Shown in pieces: positions 16,223 through 24,305 of a DNA stretch of 55,121 nt (position 1 is the stretch's first letter; the number at the start of each line of letters is the position of its first letter). The position numbers and the translations under genes are program-made. The notes under the pieces were generated by a model. It saw nothing but the letters and a program-made list of their open reading frames with translations, did no database searches and had not been told where the DNA came from. Source of the stretch: Spirochaetaceae bacterium (lineage in GTDB: Bacteria > Spirochaetota > Spirochaetia > DSM-27196 > SKKC01); assembly GCA_007694005.1 (NCBI GenBank), contig RECN01000056.1, forward strand, positions 1 to 55,121, given 5' to 3'.

Positions 16223-17098
16223 ATGAATAATATTAACCGAATGAGTATTGCCGCGTACATCAGCCAGGACCTCAGGCATAGAATTCGCACTGGTGCAACC
16301 CTTCCGTCGCAACTGTCTCTGACCGATCTCTCCCGACACTACGACGTGAGTCTCACACCGGTTCGCGAGGCGATACAGACACTCATCGACGAAGGGTACC
16401 TGCGGAAGCACACGAGTCGACGTATCACCGTTAATCCCGAAATGGTCGGAATTGCTGGGGCCGATGAGCGTACCGGTCTGCCACAGAAACCACCCAACTG
16501 GGAGTCGGTTCTGCTTGACGAGGTCATGCACGCGACCTTAAGTCTGATGCCGATCTATCTCAGGGAGGCCGATCTCGCTGCAAAACTCGGGGTCGGGCGG
16601 TCGATCATACGCGGCAGTTTCAGCCGCTTCGCCGGGGCGGGTCTGCTCGACCACGTGCCACGCAAGGGATGGCGAGTCCACCCCGTACGCGTTGACGACG
16701 TAGAATCGTATCTGCAGGTTCGCGAAGCGCTGGAGCTTACGGCGCTGGAGGCGGCGAAACCGAACATCGAGCGCGCGGAAGTGCTCGGCCTGCTCAAAGG
16801 CGACAATCACGCCCTCGACGATACTCCGCATCGATACATCGTTTCCAAGTCCGGCAATCAGTACATCGAGCGCTTCTTCGACCAGTACGTTGCGCGCTAT
16901 TACACACGACTGCTTCACTACGCCGCACCCGAGGCTCACGTCGCCGATGAGATGGCCGCCGAGCACGATGAGATTCTCAGGGCGATACTCGACCGCGACT
17001 GGTCGAAAGCGAGGGACGTCCTGTCCCGCCACATTCGCGGGCAACGATCAGTGCTTGAGACTGTGCTGATTGCGAGTCGCCGCGAAAAACAACCGTAA
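16223..17098 (+). CDS. GntR-family regulator with two tandem winged-helix domains and an FCD domain
   Basis: A 291-residue protein. Residues 1-72 form a GntR winged helix (LTDLSRHYDVSLTPVREAIQTL, then a wing). Residues 93-156 form a second one in register (LREADLAAKLGVGRSIIRGSFSRF, then LLDHVPRKGWRVHPV). Residues 157-285 resemble a short FCD ligand domain with His residues in the usual metal-site segments (DDTPHRYI, EHDEILRAI, LSRHIRG). Usual FCD-GntR proteins are about 220-240 residues with a single winged helix, so this is a domain duplication. It lies four bases after the enolase gene, with no Shine-Dalgarno, so translation is probably coupled. A second in-frame ATG is at 16241. Likely targets are the three TTGTYGACAA sites nearby. 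Confidence 0.85.
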   Translation: MNNINRMSIAAYISQDLRHRIRTGATLPSQLSLTDLSRHYDVSLTPVREAIQTLIDEGYLRKHTSRRITVNPEMVGIAGADERTGLPQKPPNWESVLLDEVMHATLSLMPIYLREADLAAKLGVGRSIIRGSFSRFAGAGLLDHVPRKGWRVHPVRVDDVESYLQVREALELTALEAAKPNIERAEVLGLLKGDNHALDDTPHRYIVSKSGNQYIERFFDQYVARYYTRLLHYAAPEAHVADEMAAEHDEILRAILDRDWSKARDVLSRHIRGQRSVLETVLIASRREKQP

Positions 17099-17162
17099 TA
17101 CCGATCTTCGTGAGCTAATGTGAGAAACAGGCTAAAACTATTTTCGCCTTCAATGGTTTATA

Positions 17163-17195
17163 TTGTTGACAAAAAAGTATTGTGTACCATAAGGT
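17163..17195 (+). promoter_or_regulatory. Promoter and overlapping GntR operator of the peptide-type transporter operon
   Basis: TTGTTGACAA (17163-17172) is a one-mismatch copy of the palindrome at 14990. It contains a consensus TTGACA -35 (17166-17171), with TAAGGT (17190-17195) 18 bases downstream as the likely -10. Repressor binding there would block polymerase directly. The 137-base gap otherwise holds only AT-rich sequence and the GAGGAGG Shine-Dalgarno of the binding-protein gene. Confidence 0.6.
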
Positions 17196-17235
17196 TTGAG
17201 TGTCATAGGTCTACGATATCCTGAGGAGGTTCACT

Positions 17236-18855
17236 ATGAACACGAAACGTAAACTATTGATGCTGTCGATCGTGGCAGTATTGATTATTGCTGGGGCGTC
17301 TCAAGCGCTTGCCGCTGGACGATCCGAGCCGGCCGCAGCCGCCGGTCCGGTCACGATGAACTATCACATACCGGGGGATCCGACCATCATTGATCCGTCG
17401 GCGAACTGGATCGGTGAGGTCGGCGCCAACTTCTTTACGCCTCTCATCGGGTTCGACGCGAATGCGAACGAGATCTACCCGCGGGGTGCAACCTCCTGGA
17501 CTGTATCCGACGACGGAACGGTCTGGACTTTTGATATTCGCCGCGACTGGCTGTGGTCTGACGGTACTCCGCTCACCGCTGCCGACTACGAGTACGGATT
17601 CCAGGCCATCGTTGATCCTGAGACCGCTTCTCCAACTGCATTCCGCCTCTCCGTTATAGAAAACGCCCAGGCGGTGACAAACGGGAGTATGCCCGTCGAT
17701 CAGCTTGGTGTCAGAGCCCTCGACGATCACACGCTTCAGATTACGCTTGAGGCGCCCGCGTCATGGTTCCTCGTATCGTTGAGTTCCATAGGCTACGCAC
17801 TCCCCCGCTGGGTTCGTGAAGAGTACGGCACGGAGTGGACGAATCCCGAAACCATTGTTGTCAATGGACCATATACCCTGGCAAGCCGCCGGGTGGACGA
17901 CGTATACGTCCTTGAGAAGAACCCGAACTACTACGACGCTGACAACGTTCAGATCGAACGCATCAACCTGATTGTTGTACCGCAGCAGAGTACCGCTATG
18001 GCGATGTACGAGAATGGCGAGCTCGATACGGTTATGGTTCCGATCGAGGATCTCGACCGCGTGCAACGCGATCCTGTTCTCAGTCAGGAGTTCACGAGCT
18101 TTCCGCGTTTGATCTCACAGTTCTACTGGTTCAACGTCGGGCGCGCACCGTTTGACGACGTGCTCGTACGCAGAGCCTTTGCCGCGGCAGTCGACAAGGA
18201 CACGCTGGTAAGTCGGATCACGCGTGGTGGCGAAGTAGCAACTGACACCATAGCTCCCCCGGGTGTGGTCGGGTACGTGGACCCCTCGTTAGGTGTCGGA
18301 ATCTCGTACGATCCTGCACAGGCCCGAGCATGGCTTGCTGAAGCCGGATATCCTGGTGGACAGGGTTTTCCTGCGGTTACCGTCGGATTCAACTTCAACG
18401 AGTTCAACGCGAGTGTCGCTCAGGCCCTGCAGTCAATGTGGCAGACAAACCTTGGTGTTGAAGTGACGCTGAGTGGTGTTGAAGGTGGTGCGTACGGATC
18501 ACTGACCTCCGGTGGTGAGTTCAACATCTACCGCTGGGGTTGGGGCATGGCATATCCCGACGCAAACTACATACACGAAGGCATTTTTCATTCCAAGGTC
18601 ATGTCGGAAACCGAGCGGACACATCGCTATCATTCAGATGAGTTCGATCGCCTGATAGACGAGGCCGCGACCGCTACCGATCAGGCTCAGCGGGAAGCGC
18701 TCTATCTGCAGGCCGAAAGGCTTCTCGTAGAAGAAGATATGGGAATCATTCCGATGTTCTTCCCTGCTGACAACCGTGTAACGAAACCGTACCTGAACCG
18801 GGTACAGGGCCCGTTGATGGTGCAGGAGTTCTGGAACTGGACTATCACACAGTAA
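17236..18855 (+). CDS. Peptide/oligosaccharide ABC transporter substrate-binding protein (SBP family 5, OppA/DppA-like)
   Basis: A 539-residue periplasmic binding protein of SBP family 5. A signal peptide (KRKLLMLSIVAVLIIAGASQALA) is followed by AGRSEPAAAAG with no lipobox Cys. The family core is clear: ATSWTVSDDGTVWTFDIRRD, then WSDGTPLTAADYEYGF. GAGGAGG precedes the ATG at 17236. It is first in the dpp-like operon and is followed by a stem-loop. Family 5 proteins bind di- and oligopeptides, but related transporters in Thermotoga take oligosaccharides. The co-transcribed fucosidase and peptidase homologue make a glycopeptide or modified peptide possible. The ligand is inference; the family is certain. 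Confidence 0.93.
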   Translation: MNTKRKLLMLSIVAVLIIAGASQALAAGRSEPAAAAGPVTMNYHIPGDPTIIDPSANWIGEVGANFFTPLIGFDANANEIYPRGATSWTVSDDGTVWTFDIRRDWLWSDGTPLTAADYEYGFQAIVDPETASPTAFRLSVIENAQAVTNGSMPVDQLGVRALDDHTLQITLEAPASWFLVSLSSIGYALPRWVREEYGTEWTNPETIVVNGPYTLASRRVDDVYVLEKNPNYYDADNVQIERINLIVVPQQSTAMAMYENGELDTVMVPIEDLDRVQRDPVLSQEFTSFPRLISQFYWFNVGRAPFDDVLVRRAFAAAVDKDTLVSRITRGGEVATDTIAPPGVVGYVDPSLGVGISYDPAQARAWLAEAGYPGGQGFPAVTVGFNFNEFNASVAQALQSMWQTNLGVEVTLSGVEGGAYGSLTSGGEFNIYRWGWGMAYPDANYIHEGIFHSKVMSETERTHRYHSDEFDRLIDEAATATDQAQREALYLQAERLLVEEDMGIIPMFFPADNRVTKPYLNRVQGPLMVQEFWNWTITQ

Positions 18856-18873
18856 GGTAAGCGACTGACCTGC

Positions 18874-18910
18874 AGCCCGTACCGTCGTCAGACGGTACGG
18901 GCTCTATTTT
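18874..18910 (+). promoter_or_regulatory. Strong stem-loop with T-rich tail between binding-protein and permease genes
   Basis: AGCCCGTACCGTC and GACGGTACGGGCT form a thirteen-pair perfect stem around a GTCA loop, followed by CTATTTT (18904-18910). This looks like a partial intrinsic terminator inside the operon, which would allow high binding-protein and lower permease expression. It ends just upstream of the permease Shine-Dalgarno. Confidence 0.7.
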
Positions 18911-18926
18911 GCCACTGGGAGGTTGT

Positions 18927-19847
18927 ATGCTCAGCTTTATTTTTCGAAGGATCCTGTGGCTCATTCCTGTACTTCTGGTGATTTCGATGATCACCTTTGC
19001 GCTGATGCTGTCTGTCCCAGGTAACCCATTCGAGGGTACCGGAGAGAGACCGCTACCGCCAGAGACAGTTGCCCGTTTGCGGGCGCATTACGGTCTCGAT
19101 GATTCGATCCCCGTGCAGTACCTCCGATATATGCAGAATCTGCTCCGTGGCGATCTGGGTCCCTCGTATGCAACACGCCGTTCAGTGAACGACATGGTCG
19201 CAGCGGGCCTGCCGATATCAGCGACCCTCGGAATGCTTGGACTCGTCGTGGCACTTTCCATCGGTATCCCGCTGGGGGTGGCCTCTGCCCTGAATCAGAA
19301 CCGAGCTATCGATCACTTCGCGATGTTTTTTGCTATGGCCGGGGTATCCGTTCCTGCGATGACCTCAGCACCTTTGTTTATCTGGATTTTTTCCATCAAC
19401 CTCGGCTGGCTCCCGGTAGCCCGGTGGGGGACCTGGCAGCAGGCGGTCATGCCGGCCATCATCCTCGGTATCGGACCCGCTGCAGTGCTTGCCCGGCTGA
19501 CCCGCGCGAGTATGCTTCAGGTTATCCGCGAGGACTACATCCGGACGGCACGCGCAAAAGGGGTGCCGGAGCGACGCATAACCATCCAACACGCGCTTAA
19601 GAATGCGCTCATTCCCGTTATCACGGTTCTCGGTCCGCTTTTTGCCAGCATGGTAACGGGAGCCGTCGTCGTCGAACGGATTTTTGCCATACCGGGCATG
19701 GGCGGGTACTTCGTCGGTGGCGTTTCGTCTCGGGATTACCCTGTCATAATGGGCATGGTACTTGTGTATACATTTTTTCTTGTGCTTTCTAATCTCGCTG
19801 TCGACCTCGCCTACGCGTGGGTAGATCCGCGTATCAGGCTTGAGTAA
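18927..19847 (+). CDS. Peptide-type ABC transporter permease, DppB/OppB family
   Basis: A 306-residue inner-membrane permease. It has the typical N-terminus (FIFRRILWLIPVLLVISMITFALM), six membrane segments and the DppB-type ATPase-contact loop (YIRTARAKGVPERRITIQHALKNALIPVI). The ATG at 18927 is chosen because GGGAGG lies directly upstream; an earlier ATG-like start at 18909 lies within the T-tail of the stem-loop. It forms the channel with the DppC-like partner 17 bases downstream. Confidence 0.94.
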   Translation: MLSFIFRRILWLIPVLLVISMITFALMLSVPGNPFEGTGERPLPPETVARLRAHYGLDDSIPVQYLRYMQNLLRGDLGPSYATRRSVNDMVAAGLPISATLGMLGLVVALSIGIPLGVASALNQNRAIDHFAMFFAMAGVSVPAMTSAPLFIWIFSINLGWLPVARWGTWQQAVMPAIILGIGPAAVLARLTRASMLQVIREDYIRTARAKGVPERRITIQHALKNALIPVITVLGPLFASMVTGAVVVERIFAIPGMGGYFVGGVSSRDYPVIMGMVLVYTFFLVLSNLAVDLAYAWVDPRIRLE

Positions 19848-19864
19848 GGGTAAAGGGACGCCTC

Positions 19865-20803
19865 ATGGCAAAAATAGTGAAACCGGCAGACAGTCTCTGG
19901 AAAGACGCCTTTCGAAGACTTCTCAAGAACAAGGTGGCCGTGGCAGGCGGAGTGATCATAATCGTGCTCACCTTCATTGCGGTTTTCGCGCCACTGATTG
20001 CGCCATACCATTTCGCCGAAGCGAATTTCGAAGAGACATTCTCTGCCCCGGGCGGGAGATACCTGCTCGGTACCGATTTTCTCGGGCGTGATATGCTCAG
20101 TCGCCTGCTGTACGGGACGAGGATTTCGCTGACGGTCGGAACCCTTGGTGCCATATTCGCGTTTACGATAGGCGTGCTGTACGGAACCCTTTCCGGCTAC
20201 GTTGGCGGTAAAGTCGACAACGTGATGATGCGTATCGTCGACGTTCTATACGCCTTTCCGTCGCTGTTGTTCATCATCCTGCTCATGGTCGTCTTCAAAA
20301 CGAGTTTCAGCGCAGGGGTCGAGATCGTTCGGGGCCCGATTGTGATGGCCATAGCCACCCTCGATCGATTCCTCGGTGGAATGCTCTTTATACTGATCGG
20401 TATCAGCCTGACGTCGTGGATAGGGATTGCACGGCTGTCGCGCGGTATGGCGCTGTCTCTGCGAGAGATGGAGTTCGTACAGGCGGCAAAAGCCCTTGGT
20501 GCAGGACATTTCCGGATTATCGTCCGCTACCTGGCACCGAATCTGGTGGGCCCCCTTATCGTGAATATTACCTTAAGCATTCCCGGCTTTATCGCGACCG
20601 AGGCCTTCCTGAGTTTCATCGGCCTCGGTGTCGACCCTCCGACACCGAGCTGGGGCGCGATGATACAGGACGGTGTCCGCGCCATGCGCGGGCATCCTCA
20701 CCTCGCGATATATCCTGGCATCGCACTGGCGCTTGCGATGCTGTCGTTCGCCTTCCTCGGTGACGGCTTGAGAGATGCGCTTGATCCGAGGCTTAAGCAA
20801 TGA
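19865..20803 (+). CDS. Peptide-type ABC transporter permease, DppC/OppC family
   Basis: A 312-residue permease with the OppC-type N-terminal cytoplasmic tail ([21 protein letters not shown]), the [18 protein letters not shown] motif and the conserved loop ([23 protein letters not shown]). It partners DppB. It ends in an ATGA overlap with the fused ATPase gene, so translation is probably coupled. An insertion around residues 140-165, between the third and fourth membrane segments ([22 protein letters not shown] region), is a little longer than in E. coli DppC. Confidence 0.94.
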   Translation: MAKIVKPADSLWKDAFRRLLKNKVAVAGGVIIIVLTFIAVFAPLIAPYHFAEANFEETFSAPGGRYLLGTDFLGRDMLSRLLYGTRISLTVGTLGAIFAFTIGVLYGTLSGYVGGKVDNVMMRIVDVLYAFPSLLFIILLMVVFKTSFSAGVEIVRGPIVMAIATLDRFLGGMLFILIGISLTSWIGIARLSRGMALSLREMEFVQAAKALGAGHFRIIVRYLAPNLVGPLIVNITLSIPGFIATEAFLSFIGLGVDPPTPSWGAMIQDGVRAMRGHPHLAIYPGIALALAMLSFAFLGDGLRDALDPRLKQ

Positions 20804-22854
20804 GCGAACGAGGAGAGTCCGTGCAGAAACCGATTCTGGAAGTTGAAGATCTCAAGACCAGCTTTTTCACCGATGACGGAGAAGTAAAGTCCGTTGACGG
20901 TGTTGACTTCGTGATACATCCGAACGAAACGCTCGGAATGGTCGGAGAGTCCGGTTGCGGTAAGAGTGTTACCTCCCTGTCGATCATGCGGCTCATCGAC
21001 TCACCCGGGAAGATCGTCGGTGGAAGCATACGATTCCGCGGCGAAGAGCTTCTCACGAAATCGCCTGCGGAAATGCGCAAGATACGGGGCAATGAGATCT
21101 CGATGATCTTCCAGGAACCGATGACCTCGCTCAACCCTGTGCACACGGTTGGCGCACAGATCGTCGAGGCCCTCGTTCTTCACCGTAAGCTGACGCGTCA
21201 CGAAGCCATGCTCAAGGCTCTCGATATGTTGAAGCTTGTCGGTATCCCGGCACCCGACCAACGGATCAATGAGTACCCGCACCAGTTGTCCGGCGGTATG
21301 CGACAGCGTGTCATGATAGCCATGGCGCTGTCCTGTGATCCCAAGCTTCTGATTGCTGACGAACCGACGACGGCCCTTGACGTAACGATACAGGCGCAGA
21401 TTCTCGATCTCATGAAGAAGCTCAAGAATACGATCGGCTCTTCAGTCATGCTTATTACACACGACCTTGGCGTAATAGCGGAGCTTGCGGACAACGTCGT
21501 AGTTCTGTACGCCGGAGAGGTTGTTGAGTACGCTGACGTAAAAACGATATTTGAGCATCCGAAACATCCCTATACGATTGCACTCCTTGAATCGATTCCC
21601 CGACTTACCGACGATAGGGGCCGAAAGCTTTTCTCCATTTCCGGCAATATTCCTGACCCGCTTCACAGACCCGGTGGGTGTCCCTTTCATACACGATGCC
21701 GTTTTGCGCAGGATGTATGTGCCTCGGAGCACCCTCCGCTCACCGTGCTCGAAGACGGGAGTAAGGTCCGCTGCTGGATGCATGTTGAGAGCCACGCGCA
21801 TCACTTCGCTCACGTCGATCGTACCTCACCACGGATTGTCGTTGAGGAGCAGCGGCTCGAGCCCGGGAGTGATGACGTAGACGCACAGACTGCGCAGCCC
21901 CTGCTACAGATCCGGAAGCTCGTGAAGCACTTCCCGATTCGCGGGGGCTTTATGCGGAAAGTCACCGGTCACGTCCGCGCGGTTGACAATGTCAGCTTCG
22001 ACATCATGCAAGGTGAGACCTTTGGACTGGTCGGCGAGTCCGGCTGCGGCAAGAGCACCACGGGACGTCTTGCGCTGAGGTTGCTGGAGCCGACTTCCGG
22101 AGAGGTCGAGTTTGATGGAAGGCCGATCGTCGGTCTGAACACGAAAGAGATGCGGCGCGTCAGGCGTGAGATGCAGATCATTTTTCAGGATCCCTTCGCG
22201 TCGCTGAATCCACGAATGACCGTTGGCGACACGATCGCCGATGCCTTTGCGATTCACCACCTGAACCGCAACGGAAGCACGAAGGACAAGGTCGCCGAAC
22301 TCATGAAGCTGGTAGGACTCGAGCCGGATTACATGCGCCGGTATCCACACCAGTTTTCCGGAGGTCAGCGCCAGCGGATCGGTGTCGCGCGCGCGATCGC
22401 GCTTGATCCCAGGCTCATAATCTGCGACGAACCGGTTTCCGCGCTCGATGTGTCGATACAGGCACAGATTATTAACCTGCTCGAAGATCTTCAGAAGAGA
22501 CTGAAGCTATCGTACCTGTTTATTGCGCACGACTTGAGCGTCGTAAAACACATTTCCGACCGCGTGGCAGTGATGTACCTCGGCAAGATTGTCGAACTCG
22601 CCGAAACCGAAGAACTGTTCAGCAACCCGCTCCATCCCTATACCGAAGGACTGCTTGCTGCGGTTCCCGTTCCCGATACGAGCGCGCAGCGCAACCGCAT
22701 CATTATATCCGGCGACGTTCCAAGCCCGAGTAATCCTCCTTCGGGTTGCCGGTTTCATACAAGATGTCCGATCGCCCAGGATATCTGTAAGCGGGTGGAA
22801 CCGGTGCTCGAAGAGAAGTCTCCTGGACACATCGCGGCGTGCCATTTCCGATAG
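20800..22854 (+). CDS. Fused ABC transporter ATPase (DppD-DppF type, two nucleotide-binding domains)
   Basis: A 684-residue cytoplasmic protein with two complete ATPase domains. The first has [18 protein letters not shown] and [11 protein letters not shown]. The second has [18 protein letters not shown] and [10 protein letters not shown]. Each domain ends with the oligopeptide-transporter C-terminal motif ([14 protein letters not shown] and [14 protein letters not shown]). In most peptide importers these are separate DppD and DppF chains; fused forms such as GsiA and YejF are known. The ATG at 20800 overlaps the dppC-like stop. A GTG at 20821, preceded by AGGAGAG, would remove seven residues and is a realistic alternative start. 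It energises the transporter encoded just upstream. Confidence 0.94.
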   Translation: MSERGESVQKPILEVEDLKTSFFTDDGEVKSVDGVDFVIHPNETLGMVGESGCGKSVTSLSIMRLIDSPGKIVGGSIRFRGEELLTKSPAEMRKIRGNEISMIFQEPMTSLNPVHTVGAQIVEALVLHRKLTRHEAMLKALDMLKLVGIPAPDQRINEYPHQLSGGMRQRVMIAMALSCDPKLLIADEPTTALDVTIQAQILDLMKKLKNTIGSSVMLITHDLGVIAELADNVVVLYAGEVVEYADVKTIFEHPKHPYTIALLESIPRLTDDRGRKLFSISGNIPDPLHRPGGCPFHTRCRFAQDVCASEHPPLTVLEDGSKVRCWMHVESHAHHFAHVDRTSPRIVVEEQRLEPGSDDVDAQTAQPLLQIRKLVKHFPIRGGFMRKVTGHVRAVDNVSFDIMQGETFGLVGESGCGKSTTGRLALRLLEPTSGEVEFDGRPIVGLNTKEMRRVRREMQIIFQDPFASLNPRMTVGDTIADAFAIHHLNRNGSTKDKVAELMKLVGLEPDYMRRYPHQFSGGQRQRIGVARAIALDPRLIICDEPVSALDVSIQAQIINLLEDLQKRLKLSYLFIAHDLSVVKHISDRVAVMYLGKIVELAETEELFSNPLHPYTEGLLAAVPVPDTSAQRNRIIISGDVPSPSNPPSGCRFHTRCPIAQDICKRVEPVLEEKSPGHIAACHFR

Positions 22855-22920
22855 GCATGGCCAGGACCGCCATACCAGACATCGTTCTCACCTTCGCGGC
22901 AAAGCCGCACTGGAGACACA

Positions 22921-22968
22921 ATGAAAAACATAATCGTCAGCGCTACGACTCTGGGAGCGCGCCCATGA
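22921..22968 (+). CDS. Fifteen-codon leader ORF translationally coupled to M24B copy 2
   Basis: In the 110-base gap after the ATPase gene, an ATG at 22921 has a GGAG Shine-Dalgarno five bases upstream. It opens a 15-codon frame (MKNIIVSATTLGARP) whose TGA overlaps the downstream ATG at 22965 as ATGA. It may be a coupling leader peptide or the remnant of a lost gene. It resembles nothing I can name. The short GCGGC-AAA-GCCGC hairpin at 22896-22908 lies just before it. Confidence 0.35.
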   Translation: MKNIIVSATTLGARP

Positions 22969-24305
22969 GTGAATCATCCCCTATGAAGTGGCTTTTATCG
23001 AAAGGCTTCGCCCGCGAAGAGTTTCGCGACCGACGCCGTCGTATCGCACAGACAATAGGACCCGACGCGCACGCGCTCGTCCAGGGTGCCCCTCGCTCGG
23101 CCGGCATGCAGGCGGATCTTGCGCAAAGCAAGCAGTTCTTCTACCTCAGTGGAATGGACATCGAACGTTCGTACCTGCTGATCGAGGGGGGGAGCGGCAT
23201 CTCCACACTCTTCGTCCCGATGGATGAGGTCGGCGAAGGGCATCACGAGACTGCTACGCTCACTGCAGACGACCTGCCCGAGCTTGCGAGGATCGCTTCG
23301 TTCGACAGGGTTCTGCCGGTAGAACAGATGAAGGCCGAACTCGCGGGGGTTGAGACACTGTTCACCCCGCACGAGCCAGCCGAGCACGCCGGTGAGACGC
23401 GTGGAACGGCGCGTCGGGCCGCGCGGCACCGGGCGCAGGACGAGTGGGAGCTTCGTGATACCCGCGAGAAGCGCATGATCAGTCTGCTCGGAAGACGCTT
23501 CCCCGATATGGTCATACAGGATCTTTCGCCTGTGATAGACGAAATGCGGCTCATTAAAAGCCCTGCCGAGATCGAAGTGATGCGGGAGGCGGCGAGAATC
23601 ACGGCGGTAATGGTTAACGAGTGTATGAAGGCGTCATATTCCGGTATGCCCCGCCATCAACTTACGGCAATAGGAAAATACGTCTACTGGATGGAAGGGC
23701 AGTCTTCCGAGGGCTACGGCTGGCTTGTTGAACCGAGCACGCCGGCGTCCGACACACTCGTAGACGGCGATCTGGTCCTCATGGACTGTGGACCGGAGTA
23801 TTGTCACTACACGAGCGACATCGCGCGGATCTGGCCGGTAAACGGAACCTACGACGAGTGGCAGCGGCACACCTACGGATTCATCGTAGAGTACCATAAG
23901 GCACTGATCTCTCGGCTTCGGCCTGGAGTGATCCCGCAGGACGTCTACGATGATACCGCCGACGAAATGCGAAAAAGATTCAAGGGCGATTCGACCGCCG
24001 TCGCTATGATCGAAAATATGGTCGCACGAGGTGTCCGCTACCTCAATCATACCGTTGGCATGAGTGTTCACGACAACGTGAAGCAGTGGCACGGTGATCC
24101 GCTCCGTGAAGGCATGGTTCTTGTCGTTGATCCGATGATCTGGCTCAAAGACGTGTCGCACACCTACGTCCGTGTGGAAGACACGGTGGTCATTACGAGT
24201 GACGGGTGCGAGAGGCTGACGGCCGACGCACCACTTGAACTCGACGAAGTTGAGGCCCTCATGCGGGAGCCGAGCATATTTACCAGTCAGGAGACCCGAA
24301 GATGA
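22965..24305 (+). CDS. M24B-family peptidase (Xaa-Pro aminopeptidase-like), copy 2
   Basis: A 446-residue homologue of the protein at 13621-14979, with the same two-domain form. Ligands are Asp274 (LMDCGPE), Asp285 (TSDIAR), His362 (NHTVGM), Asp389 (VVDPMI) and Glu405 (RVEDTV). As in copy 1, the Glu of the PepP EPG motif is Asp, and the VHE of canonical enzymes reads VHD. The shared substitutions suggest a distinct subfamily with its own substrate. GGGAG lies seven bases before the ATG at 22965, which is preferred to the long upstream open frame. The stop overlaps the next ATG (ATGA). It is in the transporter operon, so an imported peptide or peptide conjugate is the likely substrate. Confidence 0.85.
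   Translation: MSESSPMKWLLSKGFAREEFRDRRRRIAQTIGPDAHALVQGAPRSAGMQADLAQSKQFFYLSGMDIERSYLLIEGGSGISTLFVPMDEVGEGHHETATLTADDLPELARIASFDRVLPVEQMKAELAGVETLFTPHEPAEHAGETRGTARRAARHRAQDEWELRDTREKRMISLLGRRFPDMVIQDLSPVIDEMRLIKSPAEIEVMREAARITAVMVNECMKASYSGMPRHQLTAIGKYVYWMEGQSSEGYGWLVEPSTPASDTLVDGDLVLMDCGPEYCHYTSDIARIWPVNGTYDEWQRHTYGFIVEYHKALISRLRPGVIPQDVYDDTADEMRKRFKGDSTAVAMIENMVARGVRYLNHTVGMSVHDNVKQWHGDPLREGMVLVVDPMIWLKDVSHTYVRVEDTVVITSDGCERLTADAPLELDEVEALMREPSIFTSQETRR

Noticed and set aside
17236-22854. The fused ATPase as a novel system
   Set aside because: Fused DppD-DppF-type ATPases are already known (GsiA, YejF), so the fusion alone is not new.
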